Counted from the first letter of the stretch, positions 1 through 7,215 are shown. The stretch: 11,988 nucleotides of DNA from UBA6186 sp050012295 (GCA_050012295.1 JBEKHL010000043.1:1-11988), one strand, 5' to 3'. The notes: generated from the letters alone by a model not told the origin. Translations and numbers: made by a program.

Positions 1-758
1 GTAATATAAGCCATATTATTTTCCCCTTCAAATTGCTCTATTGCTATTTGATATTGTAATTCAAATTCTTCCGGTAAAACCATGATCCAGTCAAGAAACT
101 TATAAATATTTAAAATATCCTTCTTATTCCACCCTTTATTATACAAATGCAGAGTTAAATCAATTTTGTTTCGTAGTTTAATTTCAGGCTCTACATTTTG
201 GTACACCATTAACTGCGCTAAAATAATTACAGCAAAATAATTTTTTGATTGTTTTAATTCTATAATATTATTTTTATAATCAATTATTTTAACAACAATA
301 AAACGTACTTCTAAATAACTTCCAAATAATTCTACACGATAATTGTTTGGTCGCCATAATTTATTTTGATCTATTAATAACGATAAACTTATCACTCTCT
401 TTTTGTATTTTTTATGTAAACAACAACGATAATCAAACATACGTTCAGCAAAATTAGTTTTCCCCTCACTTTGCACTTCAATATGAGCTAGCACCCAATT
501 ATCATCAGAATTTACATTACGATCTTTTAAATAAATTTTTATTAATTTATCTACTGCGCGATTGCCAATTTTGGCATTTTTACTAATTTTTTTTAATTCA
601 TTATCAAGTACTTCGTAATTTTTTGACCAGTCTATTTTTTTATGAATGTCGGGACAACAACATTCTAAAAAGTCCATAAAATAAACATCTATGATCTCTT
701 TATATGGCGTATCGTAGTCAGCTTTAATTGTAATATTATTATGTTGTTTTATAAACAC
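1..758 (-). CDS. Rpn/YhgA-like PD-(D/E)XK nuclease family protein (partial, 3' end outside window)
   Basis: The minus frame is open for 252 codons from a GTG at 758 to the window edge, so the C-terminus is missing. An in-frame TAA lies directly before the GTG, which makes this the most upstream start; ATG at residue 28 is possible but would cut conserved sequence. Visible blocks match the family annotated as Rpn recombination-promoting nuclease or putative transposase: DTPYKEIIDVYF (16-27), KIDWSKNYEVLDNEL (41-55), VDKLIKIYLKD (69-79), HIEVQSEG (92-99), FAERMFDY (103-110) and FLDWIMVLPEEF (221-232). Asp70 with Glu94-x-Gln96 fits the metal-binding core of a PD-(D/E)XK fold. Family members are thought to cut DNA and often occur in many scattered copies; the role here is unknown. 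No clear Shine-Dalgarno precedes the GTG. Family assignment is good; start and function are less certain. Confidence 0.8.
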   Translation of the reverse strand, partial: MFIKQHNNITIKADYDTPYKEIIDVYFMDFLECCCPDIHKKIDWSKNYEVLDNELKKISKNAKIGNRAVDKLIKIYLKDRNVNSDDNWVLAHIEVQSEGKTNFAERMFDYRCCLHKKYKKRVISLSLLIDQNKLWRPNNYRVELFGSYLEVRFIVVKIIDYKNNIIELKQSKNYFAVIILAQLMVYQNVEPEIKLRNKIDLTLHLYNKGWNKKDILNIYKFLDWIMVLPEEFELQYQIAIEQFEGENNMAYI

Positions 759-801
759 TTAATTACAATAGCTAGTTTTTTTGAAAAAAACCCTAACAAA
801 A

Positions 802-828
802 ATGCTAGTAACTTCCTCTGATTGTCAA
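802..828 (-). promoter_or_regulatory. Possible sigma70-type promoter for the Rpn-like gene
   Basis: On the minus strand a perfect TTGACA (823-828) lies just downstream of the SRAP stop codon. A weak -10 candidate TAGCAT (802-807, four of six consensus bases) follows after a short 15-base spacer. The position, about 45 to 70 bases upstream of the GTG at 758, is sensible for an independent promoter, but the poor -10 and spacing keep this tentative. Readthrough from the glm operon is the alternative. Confidence 0.25.
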
Positions 829-829
829 T

Positions 830-1468
830 CTAATGATTTAATATACTAAATTCATGTGTGTTTAGTATACATACCGCATTATCAAACTTCGGATTATTAA
901 CCTGAGAAGATACCGGATACATAAAAAAATCTTCTTGATTGATCTGTAAATTAGAATTTGTTAATAAATCTACAGGAGTTTTTTCGTTTAACCATAAATG
1001 ATAATTTGATTTATTAATAATAACCGGGATCCTACTATGAATAGCATTTTTATACTTAGTCTGATCTACGCTCGTAGTTAATATAGCGCAATTATCTTTA
1101 ATAAAAATTCCAGCAAACCCAAGAATAGCTTGTTCTTTCACTTGTACATAAAAAGGAGCCTTTTTTGTACCTATAGTTTTCCATTCAAAAAAACCACTAG
1201 CAACTATTAAACACCGCTGCTTTTTAAAAGCCATATTAAAACATTTTTTTTCTAAAACTGTTTCTATTTTAGCATTTATTATACTATTAATTGAATTAGC
1301 CATCTTAAAACCCCAGGTAGCAAACTCGAGGCTATTATTTTTAATAATAACTACAAACTGACTAGGTGCTATATTATAACGAGGAATTAACGCTGCGACA
1401 GCTTGTTGCAAGGTAAAATGTTCTTTAATTTGGGGAAGAGAGGCCGTTAGAGTAAACCTTCCGCACAT
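830..1468 (-). CDS. SRAP domain protein, YedK/HMCES-type abasic-site shield
   Basis: This 212-residue protein has all the signature blocks of the SRAP family: MCGRF at the N-terminus, YNIAPSQ (31-37), WGF (52-54), NAKIET (65-70), SGFFEW (91-96) and HSRIPVII (144-151). By family knowledge, Cys2 is exposed after Met removal and forms a thiazolidine crosslink to abasic sites in single-stranded DNA, with the conserved Asn (65), Glu (95) and His (144) assisting; all are present. Length is close to E. coli YedK (about 220). The ATG at 1468 is fixed by the need for Cys2. It starts 5 bases after the glmS stop, so it is probably cotranscribed and translationally coupled with glmS; only a weak GGA sits upstream. 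The pairing with glmS has no obvious metabolic logic. Function call is firm; the physiological trigger is unknown. Confidence 0.92.
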   Translation of the reverse strand: MCGRFTLTASLPQIKEHFTLQQAVAALIPRYNIAPSQFVVIIKNNSLEFATWGFKMANSINSIINAKIETVLEKKCFNMAFKKQRCLIVASGFFEWKTIGTKKAPFYVQVKEQAILGFAGIFIKDNCAILTTSVDQTKYKNAIHSRIPVIINKSNYHLWLNEKTPVDLLTNSNLQINQEDFFMYPVSSQVNNPKFDNAVCILNTHEFSILNH

Positions 1469-1473
1469 AATAA

Positions 1474-3324
1474 TTATTCCACTGTAACAGACTTAGCTAA
1501 ATTTCTCGGTTGATCTACATCTGTACCTTTTAATACTGCTACATGATAGGCTAGTAGTTGCATAGGAATGGCATAAGCTAATGGTGCTAACCAATATGGT
1601 ATGCTAGGTAATTCTACTATATGTAAGTTTTGTTTATGTTTCCATTTAATAGCCTGATCAGCAAATATTATTAATTCACCGCCTCTAGACAATACTTCTT
1701 GAATGTTAGATTTTAATTTGTCTACCAAAGAATCATTTGACATTAAAACTACTACCGGCATGGAATCATCCACTAAAGCTAATGGACCATGCTTTAATTC
1801 TCCTGCAGGAAATGCTTCAGCATGAATATAAGAAAGCTCTTTTAATTTTAAAGCACCTTCTAATGCTAATGGATATAATAAGCCTCTACCTAAAAACAAT
1901 GTGCTTTTTTTATGCTCAAATTTTTTAGCGATTATTTTAATTTGTTCCGATAACTTTAAAAATTTTTCCAAAATTTTTGGCAAATTATTAAGTTCTTCTA
2001 CAATCTGTTTGCTATCCAAAATATTATTATTAGTTTTTTTGATAAAAATAGCTAACAACATCAGAATTATTGCTAATTGACTGGTAAATGCTTTAGTAGA
2101 TGCCACTCCTATTTCAGGACCAGCCTGCATTAAAGCAACCAACTCCGAATAACGCACTAACGAACTTTCTGGTACATTACAAATAGTTAAAAATCCACAA
2201 TATTTTTTTACTTCTAGATTCTTTGAATCAAGAATGTTTTTTAAGGCAGCGATAGTATCTGCTGTTTCTCCTGATTGAGAGATAGTAATTAACAAACTAT
2301 TTTCAAGAATTACTTTGTTACGATATCTAAATTCACTTGCTACATCAACCTGACAATGAATCCCAGCAAATTCTTCAAACCAACCTTTAGCAATTAACCC
2401 TGCATAATAACTAGTTCCGCAAGCTATAATCTGAATATTTTTACAAGCAGCTAAAATATTTTTCGCCTTATCTCCTAAAAAAGTTTCGGCTATATGATCA
2501 TTTATAACCCTACCTTCTATTGTGGCAGCTATGGCTTGCGGTTGTTCAAAAATTTCTTTTTGCATAAAATGCCGATAATGGCCCTTTTCAGCAATATCTT
2601 GAACAATAGTTAATTGAGATTTATTACGTTTAATTTTTTTACCAAATAAATCGCAAATTTCCACTCCTTCATGAGAAATGGTTACTATATCGCCATCTTT
2701 AAGATATACTAAATTTTGCGTTAAATTTTGTAAAGCCAAACTATCTGACGCTAAAAAATATTCACCAACACCTATTCCTAAAACCAAAGGGCTACCAAAT
2801 CTAGCAGCAATTATCTTATGTGGATTATTAATATCCATAACACAAATAGAATATGCCCCTCGTAATTCTTTACAAGTTTTTATAACTGCCGATAAAAAAT
2901 CTATCCCTTGTTCTCGATAAAAATATATCTTTGCAGCAATAATTTCACTGTCGGTTTCCGAATTAAAATTAAAATTTTGTTGTAACTTTAATGAACTTTG
3001 TAACAATTCATAATTTTCAATTATTCCATTATGCACTAATGCGATAGTATTATTTACAATATGTGGATGAGCATTAATTTCGCTAGGTTTTCCATGTGTT
3101 GCCCACCTAGTATGAGCTATCCCTATTTGCCCTTCTATACCACTTTCTTGTACTAAAGTTTGTAATACTTTAACTTTACCTTTAGTTTTATTTAACAAAA
3201 ATTTATTATTATCAATAACTACTAGCCCTGCAGAATCGTACCCTCTATACTCCAGTTTCATTAAACCTTCCAGCAAAATTGGAACTACATTTCGTTGAGC
3301 TATTGTCGCAATAATTCCACACAT
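1474..3324 (-). CDS. glmS: Glutamine--fructose-6-phosphate aminotransferase (isomerizing)
   Basis: GlmS makes glucosamine-6-phosphate from fructose-6-phosphate and glutamine, the committed step to UDP-GlcNAc, in the cytoplasm. The 616-residue protein (E. coli: 609) has an N-terminal class II glutaminase domain with nucleophile Cys2, HTRWATHG (71-78), NGI (99-101) and Asp126. Two SIS isomerase domains follow (about 290-425 and 460-600), with CGTSYY (302-307), SQSGETADT (349-357), the LKELSYIHAEAF stretch containing Glu496, KHGPLAL (511-517) and the C-terminal LAKSVTVE with Lys611. These match E. coli Glu488, His504 and Lys603. The ATG at 3324 is fixed by Cys2 and has an AAGGG Shine-Dalgarno (3334-3338) inside the end of glmU, 2 bases after the glmU stop. 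There is no room upstream for a glmS ribozyme. Confidence 0.98.
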   Translation of the reverse strand: MCGIIATIAQRNVVPILLEGLMKLEYRGYDSAGLVVIDNNKFLLNKTKGKVKVLQTLVQESGIEGQIGIAHTRWATHGKPSEINAHPHIVNNTIALVHNGIIENYELLQSSLKLQQNFNFNSETDSEIIAAKIYFYREQGIDFLSAVIKTCKELRGAYSICVMDINNPHKIIAARFGSPLVLGIGVGEYFLASDSLALQNLTQNLVYLKDGDIVTISHEGVEICDLFGKKIKRNKSQLTIVQDIAEKGHYRHFMQKEIFEQPQAIAATIEGRVINDHIAETFLGDKAKNILAACKNIQIIACGTSYYAGLIAKGWFEEFAGIHCQVDVASEFRYRNKVILENSLLITISQSGETADTIAALKNILDSKNLEVKKYCGFLTICNVPESSLVRYSELVALMQAGPEIGVASTKAFTSQLAIILMLLAIFIKKTNNNILDSKQIVEELNNLPKILEKFLKLSEQIKIIAKKFEHKKSTLFLGRGLLYPLALEGALKLKELSYIHAEAFPAGELKHGPLALVDDSMPVVVLMSNDSLVDKLKSNIQEVLSRGGELIIFADQAIKWKHKQNLHIVELPSIPYWLAPLAYAIPMQLLAYHVAVLKGTDVDQPRNLAKSVTVE

Positions 3325-3326
3325 AT

Positions 3327-4697
3327 TTATAAACCCTTAAGAGGGGGCCTTTGCCATTCTCTACTTTGTTGATCTTTTTTATTTAAAGTAAGCTTGTTTG
3401 CTGGAGCATCGTTGATTAATGTAGTACCTGCAGCAATAGTTGCTTGTTTATTAATTTTAATCGGCGCAATTAATTGACAATCCGACCCTACTAACACATC
3501 ATCTTCTATAATAGTAGTATGTTTATTAACGCCATCATAATTACATGTAATAGTTCCAGCCCCAATATTAACATTATTTCCTATCTTAGCATCACCAACA
3601 TAACTAAGATGATTAATCTTACTATTTTCACCAACTACTGTAGCTTTAATTTCTACAAAATTACCAATTTTAGACTTTAAACCAATATTTACCCCTGGGC
3701 GTAATCTAGCAAATGGGCCTATAACAGCATTTTTATTAATATAAGCACCATCTATCATGCTATTCGGCTCTATTATGGTATTAGCACCAATTGTTGAATC
3801 TTTAATATAACAATTAGCGCCTATTTTAACTCCTCGCTCAACAATTACTTTTCCTACCAAAATAACATTAATATCAATTTCAACATCATTAGCTATTTCT
3901 ACATCTCCTCGCACATCAAACCTTTTTGGATCTAAAATTATTACGCCTTTTTCTAAAAAATCGATCGCTTGTTGTAATTGAAATTCTCTCTCTAATTCAA
4001 CCAATTGAACTATATTATTAACTCCTTTAATTTCCCAAGGATGTGTAGCAAGTGCGCTATGTATAGCGATCCCATTATCTATGGCAATTTTAAAAAAATC
4101 TGTTAAATAATATTCTTGTTTTATATTATTATTATTAATTTTAGATAAGAATTTCGTTAACAAATCCTTAGGAAATAAATAAATACCAGTGTTTACTTCT
4201 GTTATTTGTTTTTCCGTATCGTTTGCATCTAATTCTTCTACTATTTTTAAAAAATTCTTATGGCCATCGCGAATAATTCTGCCATAACCAGTTGGCACTT
4301 CTACATTACTAGTTAGTATACCTATAGTATTTGGTGTAGTATTAGTAATTAATTTAGTTAATGTTTTTGTAGAAACTAATGGAGCATCTCCTGGCAAAAC
4401 TAATACATTTTTAATCTCAGGATTTAATACAGTTAACCCAATAGCCACCGCATCTGCAGTCCCTAATTGTTTTGTTTGGTGCGCCCAAACAATTTTTTCT
4501 TGCGGTAAAGCCGCCTGTAGTTGATTAATATTTGCCCCACCAACCACAATAACTTGTTTAATATTTGACAAACTTAGACCGGTTGTAACCAAATGGCACA
4601 ACATAGGCTTACCCGCTAATTTATGTAATACTTTTGGTGTGCTTGATTGCATTCTGCTGCCATTTCCAGCAGCTAAAATTATAATTCCATAACTCAT
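3327..4697 (-). CDS. glmU: Bifunctional GlmU: GlcN-1-P acetyltransferase and GlcNAc-1-P uridyltransferase
   Basis: GlmU acetylates glucosamine-1-phosphate and then couples the product to UTP, giving UDP-GlcNAc for cell wall and LPS. Starting at the ATG at 4697 gives 456 residues, the same length as E. coli GlmU, beginning MSYGIIILAAG. The N-terminal uridyltransferase domain shows LAAGNGSRM (8-16), PKVLH (21-25), QLGTADA (77-83) and PGDAP with metal-binding Asp104. From about residue 260 hexapeptide repeats form a left-handed beta helix, with RLRPG (331-335), NHLSYVGDA (362-370, catalytic His363) and NYDG (386-389). The frame is open to an earlier ATG at 4769, but that adds 24 unlike residues, overlaps the divergent pilV start and lies upstream of the likely promoter. 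An ATG at 4724 is a lesser alternative. No strong Shine-Dalgarno is seen at 4697, so the start is probable rather than certain. Confidence 0.95.
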   Translation of the reverse strand: MSYGIIILAAGNGSRMQSSTPKVLHKLAGKPMLCHLVTTGLSLSNIKQVIVVGGANINQLQAALPQEKIVWAHQTKQLGTADAVAIGLTVLNPEIKNVLVLPGDAPLVSTKTLTKLITNTTPNTIGILTSNVEVPTGYGRIIRDGHKNFLKIVEELDANDTEKQITEVNTGIYLFPKDLLTKFLSKINNNNIKQEYYLTDFFKIAIDNGIAIHSALATHPWEIKGVNNIVQLVELEREFQLQQAIDFLEKGVIILDPKRFDVRGDVEIANDVEIDINVILVGKVIVERGVKIGANCYIKDSTIGANTIIEPNSMIDGAYINKNAVIGPFARLRPGVNIGLKSKIGNFVEIKATVVGENSKINHLSYVGDAKIGNNVNIGAGTITCNYDGVNKHTTIIEDDVLVGSDCQLIAPIKINKQATIAAGTTLINDAPANKLTLNKKDQQSREWQRPPLKGL

Positions 4698-4724
4698 AAG
4701 ATATGTTACTCTAATAAAATCCAT

Positions 4725-4757
4725 TTGTGCAACAATAAGAACAAATAAGCTATAATA
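4725..4757. promoter_or_regulatory. Likely divergent promoter for pilV (+) and glmU (-) with shared -10 region
   Basis: On the plus strand there is a perfect TATAAT (4751-4756). Shifted by one base on the minus strand lies TATTAT (4752-4757, five of six consensus). Overlapping -10 elements of this kind are known to drive divergent transcription. On the plus strand the expected start site falls at or next to the pilV ATG at 4764. On the minus strand it falls near 4745, giving glmU about 48 bases of leader. The -35 elements are weak: the best plus-strand match, TTGTGC (4725-4730), has a 20-base spacer. This is a reading of sequence only. Confidence 0.5.
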
Positions 4758-4763
4758 ATTTTT

Positions 4764-5357
4764 ATGCATATCAACAACATAAAAATATCAGCTTTCGGGC
4801 TAATAGAAGTTATGATTTCCGCTTTAATATTATCTATTAGTCTACTCGGAGTCGCAGCTCTTCAATCTCGAGCATTATATACGGTTGTTGAAGCTGGGCG
4901 AAAAGAAACCGCTTACCAAATGATAAGCCAACTTACTAATTATGCGTTAAATGCTCCAAACAATATAGGAGACTTGGCAAATCCAACTATTTCTGGCACT
5001 ACGGATGTTGCAGGTTGTTATACAGCTAGTGGATGTCCTACCCAAACTTTTTATAAATCTACCGTTGAAGAGTGGCAAAATATCCTGTCCACTATGTTAC
5101 CAAACGGGAAAGGTTGTGCTTGTTTAACCAGTGGCGTTACTCTATCGCCCACCCCACAAACTGTAACTATGTTGGTTGCTGTAAATTGGAAAAATCTATC
5201 TGGGCTTTATACTACCATCGCATTATCTACTCAAATACCATCTGCAACAAGCTCTAGTAGTACTACCGTTACAGCTTGCAACAACCCATCTCAAACCACC
5301 CCAGCAACAACTTCAGCACCACTAGGGATCTGTAATACGGGTAATAGTGGCGTATGA
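4764..5357 (+). CDS. pilV: PilV-like type IV pilus minor prepilin
   Basis: A 197-residue protein with a short leader and a class III prepilin signal: FGLIEVMISALILSISLLG (11-29) is the hydrophobic N-terminal helix, with Glu15 at +5 of the mature protein if the prepilin peptidase cuts between Ala10 and Phe11. The stretch LLGVAALQSRAL and the following REtAYQMISQL-like helix (46-57) resemble PilV (type IV pilus modification protein) and GspI-type pseudopilins. Such proteins sit in the inner membrane and prime or adjust pilus assembly. The tail (about 157-197) is rich in Ser and Thr, and six Cys (85, 91, 118, 120, 172, 190) could form disulfides in the periplasm. It is the only plus-strand gene here, with no other pil gene in view. 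It has no Shine-Dalgarno; a TATAAT ends 7 bases before the ATG. PilV versus another minor pilin is not fully settled. Confidence 0.82.
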   Translation: MHINNIKISAFGLIEVMISALILSISLLGVAALQSRALYTVVEAGRKETAYQMISQLTNYALNAPNNIGDLANPTISGTTDVAGCYTASGCPTQTFYKSTVEEWQNILSTMLPNGKGCACLTSGVTLSPTPQTVTMLVAVNWKNLSGLYTTIALSTQIPSATSSSSTTVTACNNPSQTTPATTSAPLGICNTGNSGV

Positions 5358-5389
5358 AATTTCTTATCTACCCAACAAATGCCTTATGA
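5354..5389 (+). other. Eleven-codon mini-ORF with ATGA overlap to pilV, possible vestige of a following pilin gene
   Basis: The pilV stop TGA overlaps an ATG as ATGA, the usual coupling between consecutive pil genes. The new frame reads MKFLIYPTNAL and then stops, and from codon 4 onward it lies over the antisense of the atpC end. This could be what is left of the start of a pilW-like gene after a deletion or insertion junction. It could also be chance, since ATGA at a stop codon is common. I do not propose it as a functional peptide. Confidence 0.2.
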
Positions 5390-5777
5390 CTTTTAATTGT
5401 GCACTAGCAAATGCAATCTCTGCTCTAATAGCCTCATAATCAATTCCTCTACCTTTTTGCAGCAAGATTTGCTCTGCATCACGCTTGGCTTTTAATGCCT
5501 TTACTTTATCCAGATCTGCAGCCCGCATTGCAGTATCTGCTAAAATTATACATTTACTAGGCTGAACTTCTAATACTCCACCAAACATAACTAAAGCTTC
5601 TTTACTAAAGTCTGATTTTTCAATCCAAACAGGAGCTGGAGCTAATTGTGCTAATAACTTAGTATGGCCATATAAAATCTCTAACTCCCCATGTAAAGAA
5701 GTTACAAATAATTTAACAGCCAGCCCACAATAAACTTGTTGTTCTTGGCTTACTATATTTAATTCAAATTGCTTCAT
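5364..5777 (-). CDS. atpC: F1Fo ATP synthase epsilon subunit
   Basis: The 137-residue protein is the regulatory and coupling epsilon subunit of the F1 central stalk. The N-terminal beta sandwich (about 1-85) shows the typical FELNIVSQEQQVY opening, GELEILYGH (30-38) and the MFGGVLEV strand (64-71). The C-terminal helical hairpin (about 88-137) is complete, so the inhibitory domain is kept. Length matches E. coli AtpC (139). Its ATG overlaps the atpD stop by 4 bases (ATGA), so translation is coupled. It is the last gene of the atp operon; its stop is only 6 bases from the stop of the convergent pilV gene, and no terminator hairpin is visible there. Confidence 0.96.
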   Translation of the reverse strand: MKQFELNIVSQEQQVYCGLAVKLFVTSLHGELEILYGHTKLLAQLAPAPVWIEKSDFSKEALVMFGGVLEVQPSKCIILADTAMRAADLDKVKALKAKRDAEQILLQKGRGIDYEAIRAEIAFASAQLKVIRHLLGR

Positions 5778-7177
5778 AGTCTTTTATGAATTAGCTCTTC
5801 TGCTTTTAATTTCACTTCATCAATACTTCCAACCATGTAAAACGCTTGTTCCGGCCAACTATCACATTCTCCATCAATAATAGCTTTAAAACTTCTAATA
5901 GTATCTTTTAACGAAACAAACTTTCCAGCATTACCGGTAAATACTTCAGCAACGAAAAATGGTTGCGATAAAAATTTTTGAATTTTTCTAGCTCTTGCAA
6001 CAATTATTTTGTCCTCGTCTGCGAGCTCTTCTATTCCTAAAATAGCTATAATATCTTTTAATTCTTTATATCTTTGTAAAATACTTTGAACAGATCTAGC
6101 AACTTGATAATGCTCTTCCCCTACTATCTGTGGATCCAATTGTCTACTAGTTGAATCTAATGGATCAATCGCCGGGAAAATACCTATTTCAGCAATTTGT
6201 CTAGACAAAACAACAGTAGCATCTAAATGTGCAAATGTAGTAGCCGGAGACGGATCGGTTAAATCATCTGCAGGAACATAAATTGCCTGAACAGAAGTAA
6301 TAGAACCCTTGTTAGTTGAGGTAATACGTTCCTGCAAAGTACCCATTTCAGCAGCTAATGTTGGCTGATATCCAACTGCAGATGGCATTCGACCTAATAA
6401 AGCTGAAACTTCCACTCCAGCTAAAGTGTACCGATAAATATTATCAATAAACAATAATACTTCTCTGCCATCATCACGAAACTTTTCTGCAACGGTAAGA
6501 GCAGTAAGTGCTACTCTTAACCTATTACCAGGAGGCTCATTCATCTGTCCATATACTAAAGCAACTTGATTTAATACTTTACTATCTAACATTTCATTAT
6601 AAAAATCATTCCCTTCTCTAGTACGTTCCCCTACCCCAGCAAATACTGAATATCCGCTATGCTCTATGGCAATATTTCGAATAAGTTCCATCATATTAAC
6701 AGTTTTACCTACGCCTGCCCCACCAAACAATCCGATTTTTCCTCCTTTAGCAAAAGGACAAATTAAATCAATAATTTTTATACCAGTTACTAATAATTGT
6801 TCGCTAATAGCTTGCTCTTGAAATGTCGGAGGTTTACGATGAATAGGTAATTTAATTGATGAAGCTATTTCTCCTTTACCGTCAATTGCTTCACCAAGTA
6901 CATTCATGATCCTACCTAAAGTTGCTTCCCCAACAGGCACACAAATTGAATTACCCGTATTAATAACCGACATTCCTCGTTGCAAACCTTCCGACACACC
7001 CATAGCAATAGTTCTTACTACCCCATCACCTAATTGCTGTTGTACTTCTAGAATCAAACCATTATCTACTACTTTTAATGCATCATAAATTTTAGGCACT
7101 GCATTAATATTAAATTCAACATCAATTACTGCGCCAATAACTTGGAGAATTTTACCAGTATTATCTTTAGTGCTCAT
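5774..7177 (-). CDS. atpD: F1Fo ATP synthase catalytic beta subunit
   Basis: This 467-residue protein is the catalytic subunit of F1, close to the 460 of E. coli. It has the N-terminal barrel, the Walker A loop GGAGVGKT (152-159, Lys158 and Thr159), GERTREGNDFYNEM (183-196) with catalytic Glu184 and Arg185, Walker B LLFIDNIYRY (241-250, Asp245), and GRMPSAVGYQPTLA (262-275). The lever region ELADEDK (384-390) stands in for the DELSEED motif. The start at 7177 has GAGA upstream at suitable spacing. It follows atpG after a 90-base gap containing a GC-rich hairpin, the largest gap in the operon. All catalytic residues I can check are present. Confidence 0.98.
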   Translation of the reverse strand: MSTKDNTGKILQVIGAVIDVEFNINAVPKIYDALKVVDNGLILEVQQQLGDGVVRTIAMGVSEGLQRGMSVINTGNSICVPVGEATLGRIMNVLGEAIDGKGEIASSIKLPIHRKPPTFQEQAISEQLLVTGIKIIDLICPFAKGGKIGLFGGAGVGKTVNMMELIRNIAIEHSGYSVFAGVGERTREGNDFYNEMLDSKVLNQVALVYGQMNEPPGNRLRVALTALTVAEKFRDDGREVLLFIDNIYRYTLAGVEVSALLGRMPSAVGYQPTLAAEMGTLQERITSTNKGSITSVQAIYVPADDLTDPSPATTFAHLDATVVLSRQIAEIGIFPAIDPLDSTSRQLDPQIVGEEHYQVARSVQSILQRYKELKDIIAILGIEELADEDKIIVARARKIQKFLSQPFFVAEVFTGNAGKFVSLKDTIRSFKAIIDGECDSWPEQAFYMVGSIDEVKLKAEELIHKRL

Positions 7178-7215
7178 TTTTATTTCTCAATCTTATTTAT
7201 TAATTATACTAAACA

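Noticed and set aside
771..808. Imperfect A/T hairpin with CTAG at both ends between the SRAP and nuclease genes, as a possible terminator
   Set aside because: Pairing is only CTAG plus a 6-bp A/T-rich stretch with mismatches and a 13-base loop, and no T run follows on the minus strand; it is too weak to call.
1737..2920. Plus-strand open frames of 63 and 80 codons antisense to glmS
   Set aside because: They are antisense to well-conserved GlmS sequence and lack any recognisable domain or ribosome binding site.
3325..3340. A glmS ribozyme upstream of glmS
   Set aside because: The glmU stop is 2 bases from the glmS start, so there is no leader to hold the ribozyme, which is in any case a feature of Gram-positive lineages.
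4698..4769. N-terminal extension of GlmU from the ATG at 4769
   Set aside because: The extra 24 residues do not resemble GlmU, overlap the divergent pilV start and lie upstream of the likely minus-strand transcription start; the ATG at 4697 gives the family length of 456.
5072..5257. Plus-strand 61-codon frame inside pilV
   Set aside because: It lies in another frame of a gene with a clear prepilin signal and shows no family features; it is a shadow of pilV, not a frameshifted part of it.
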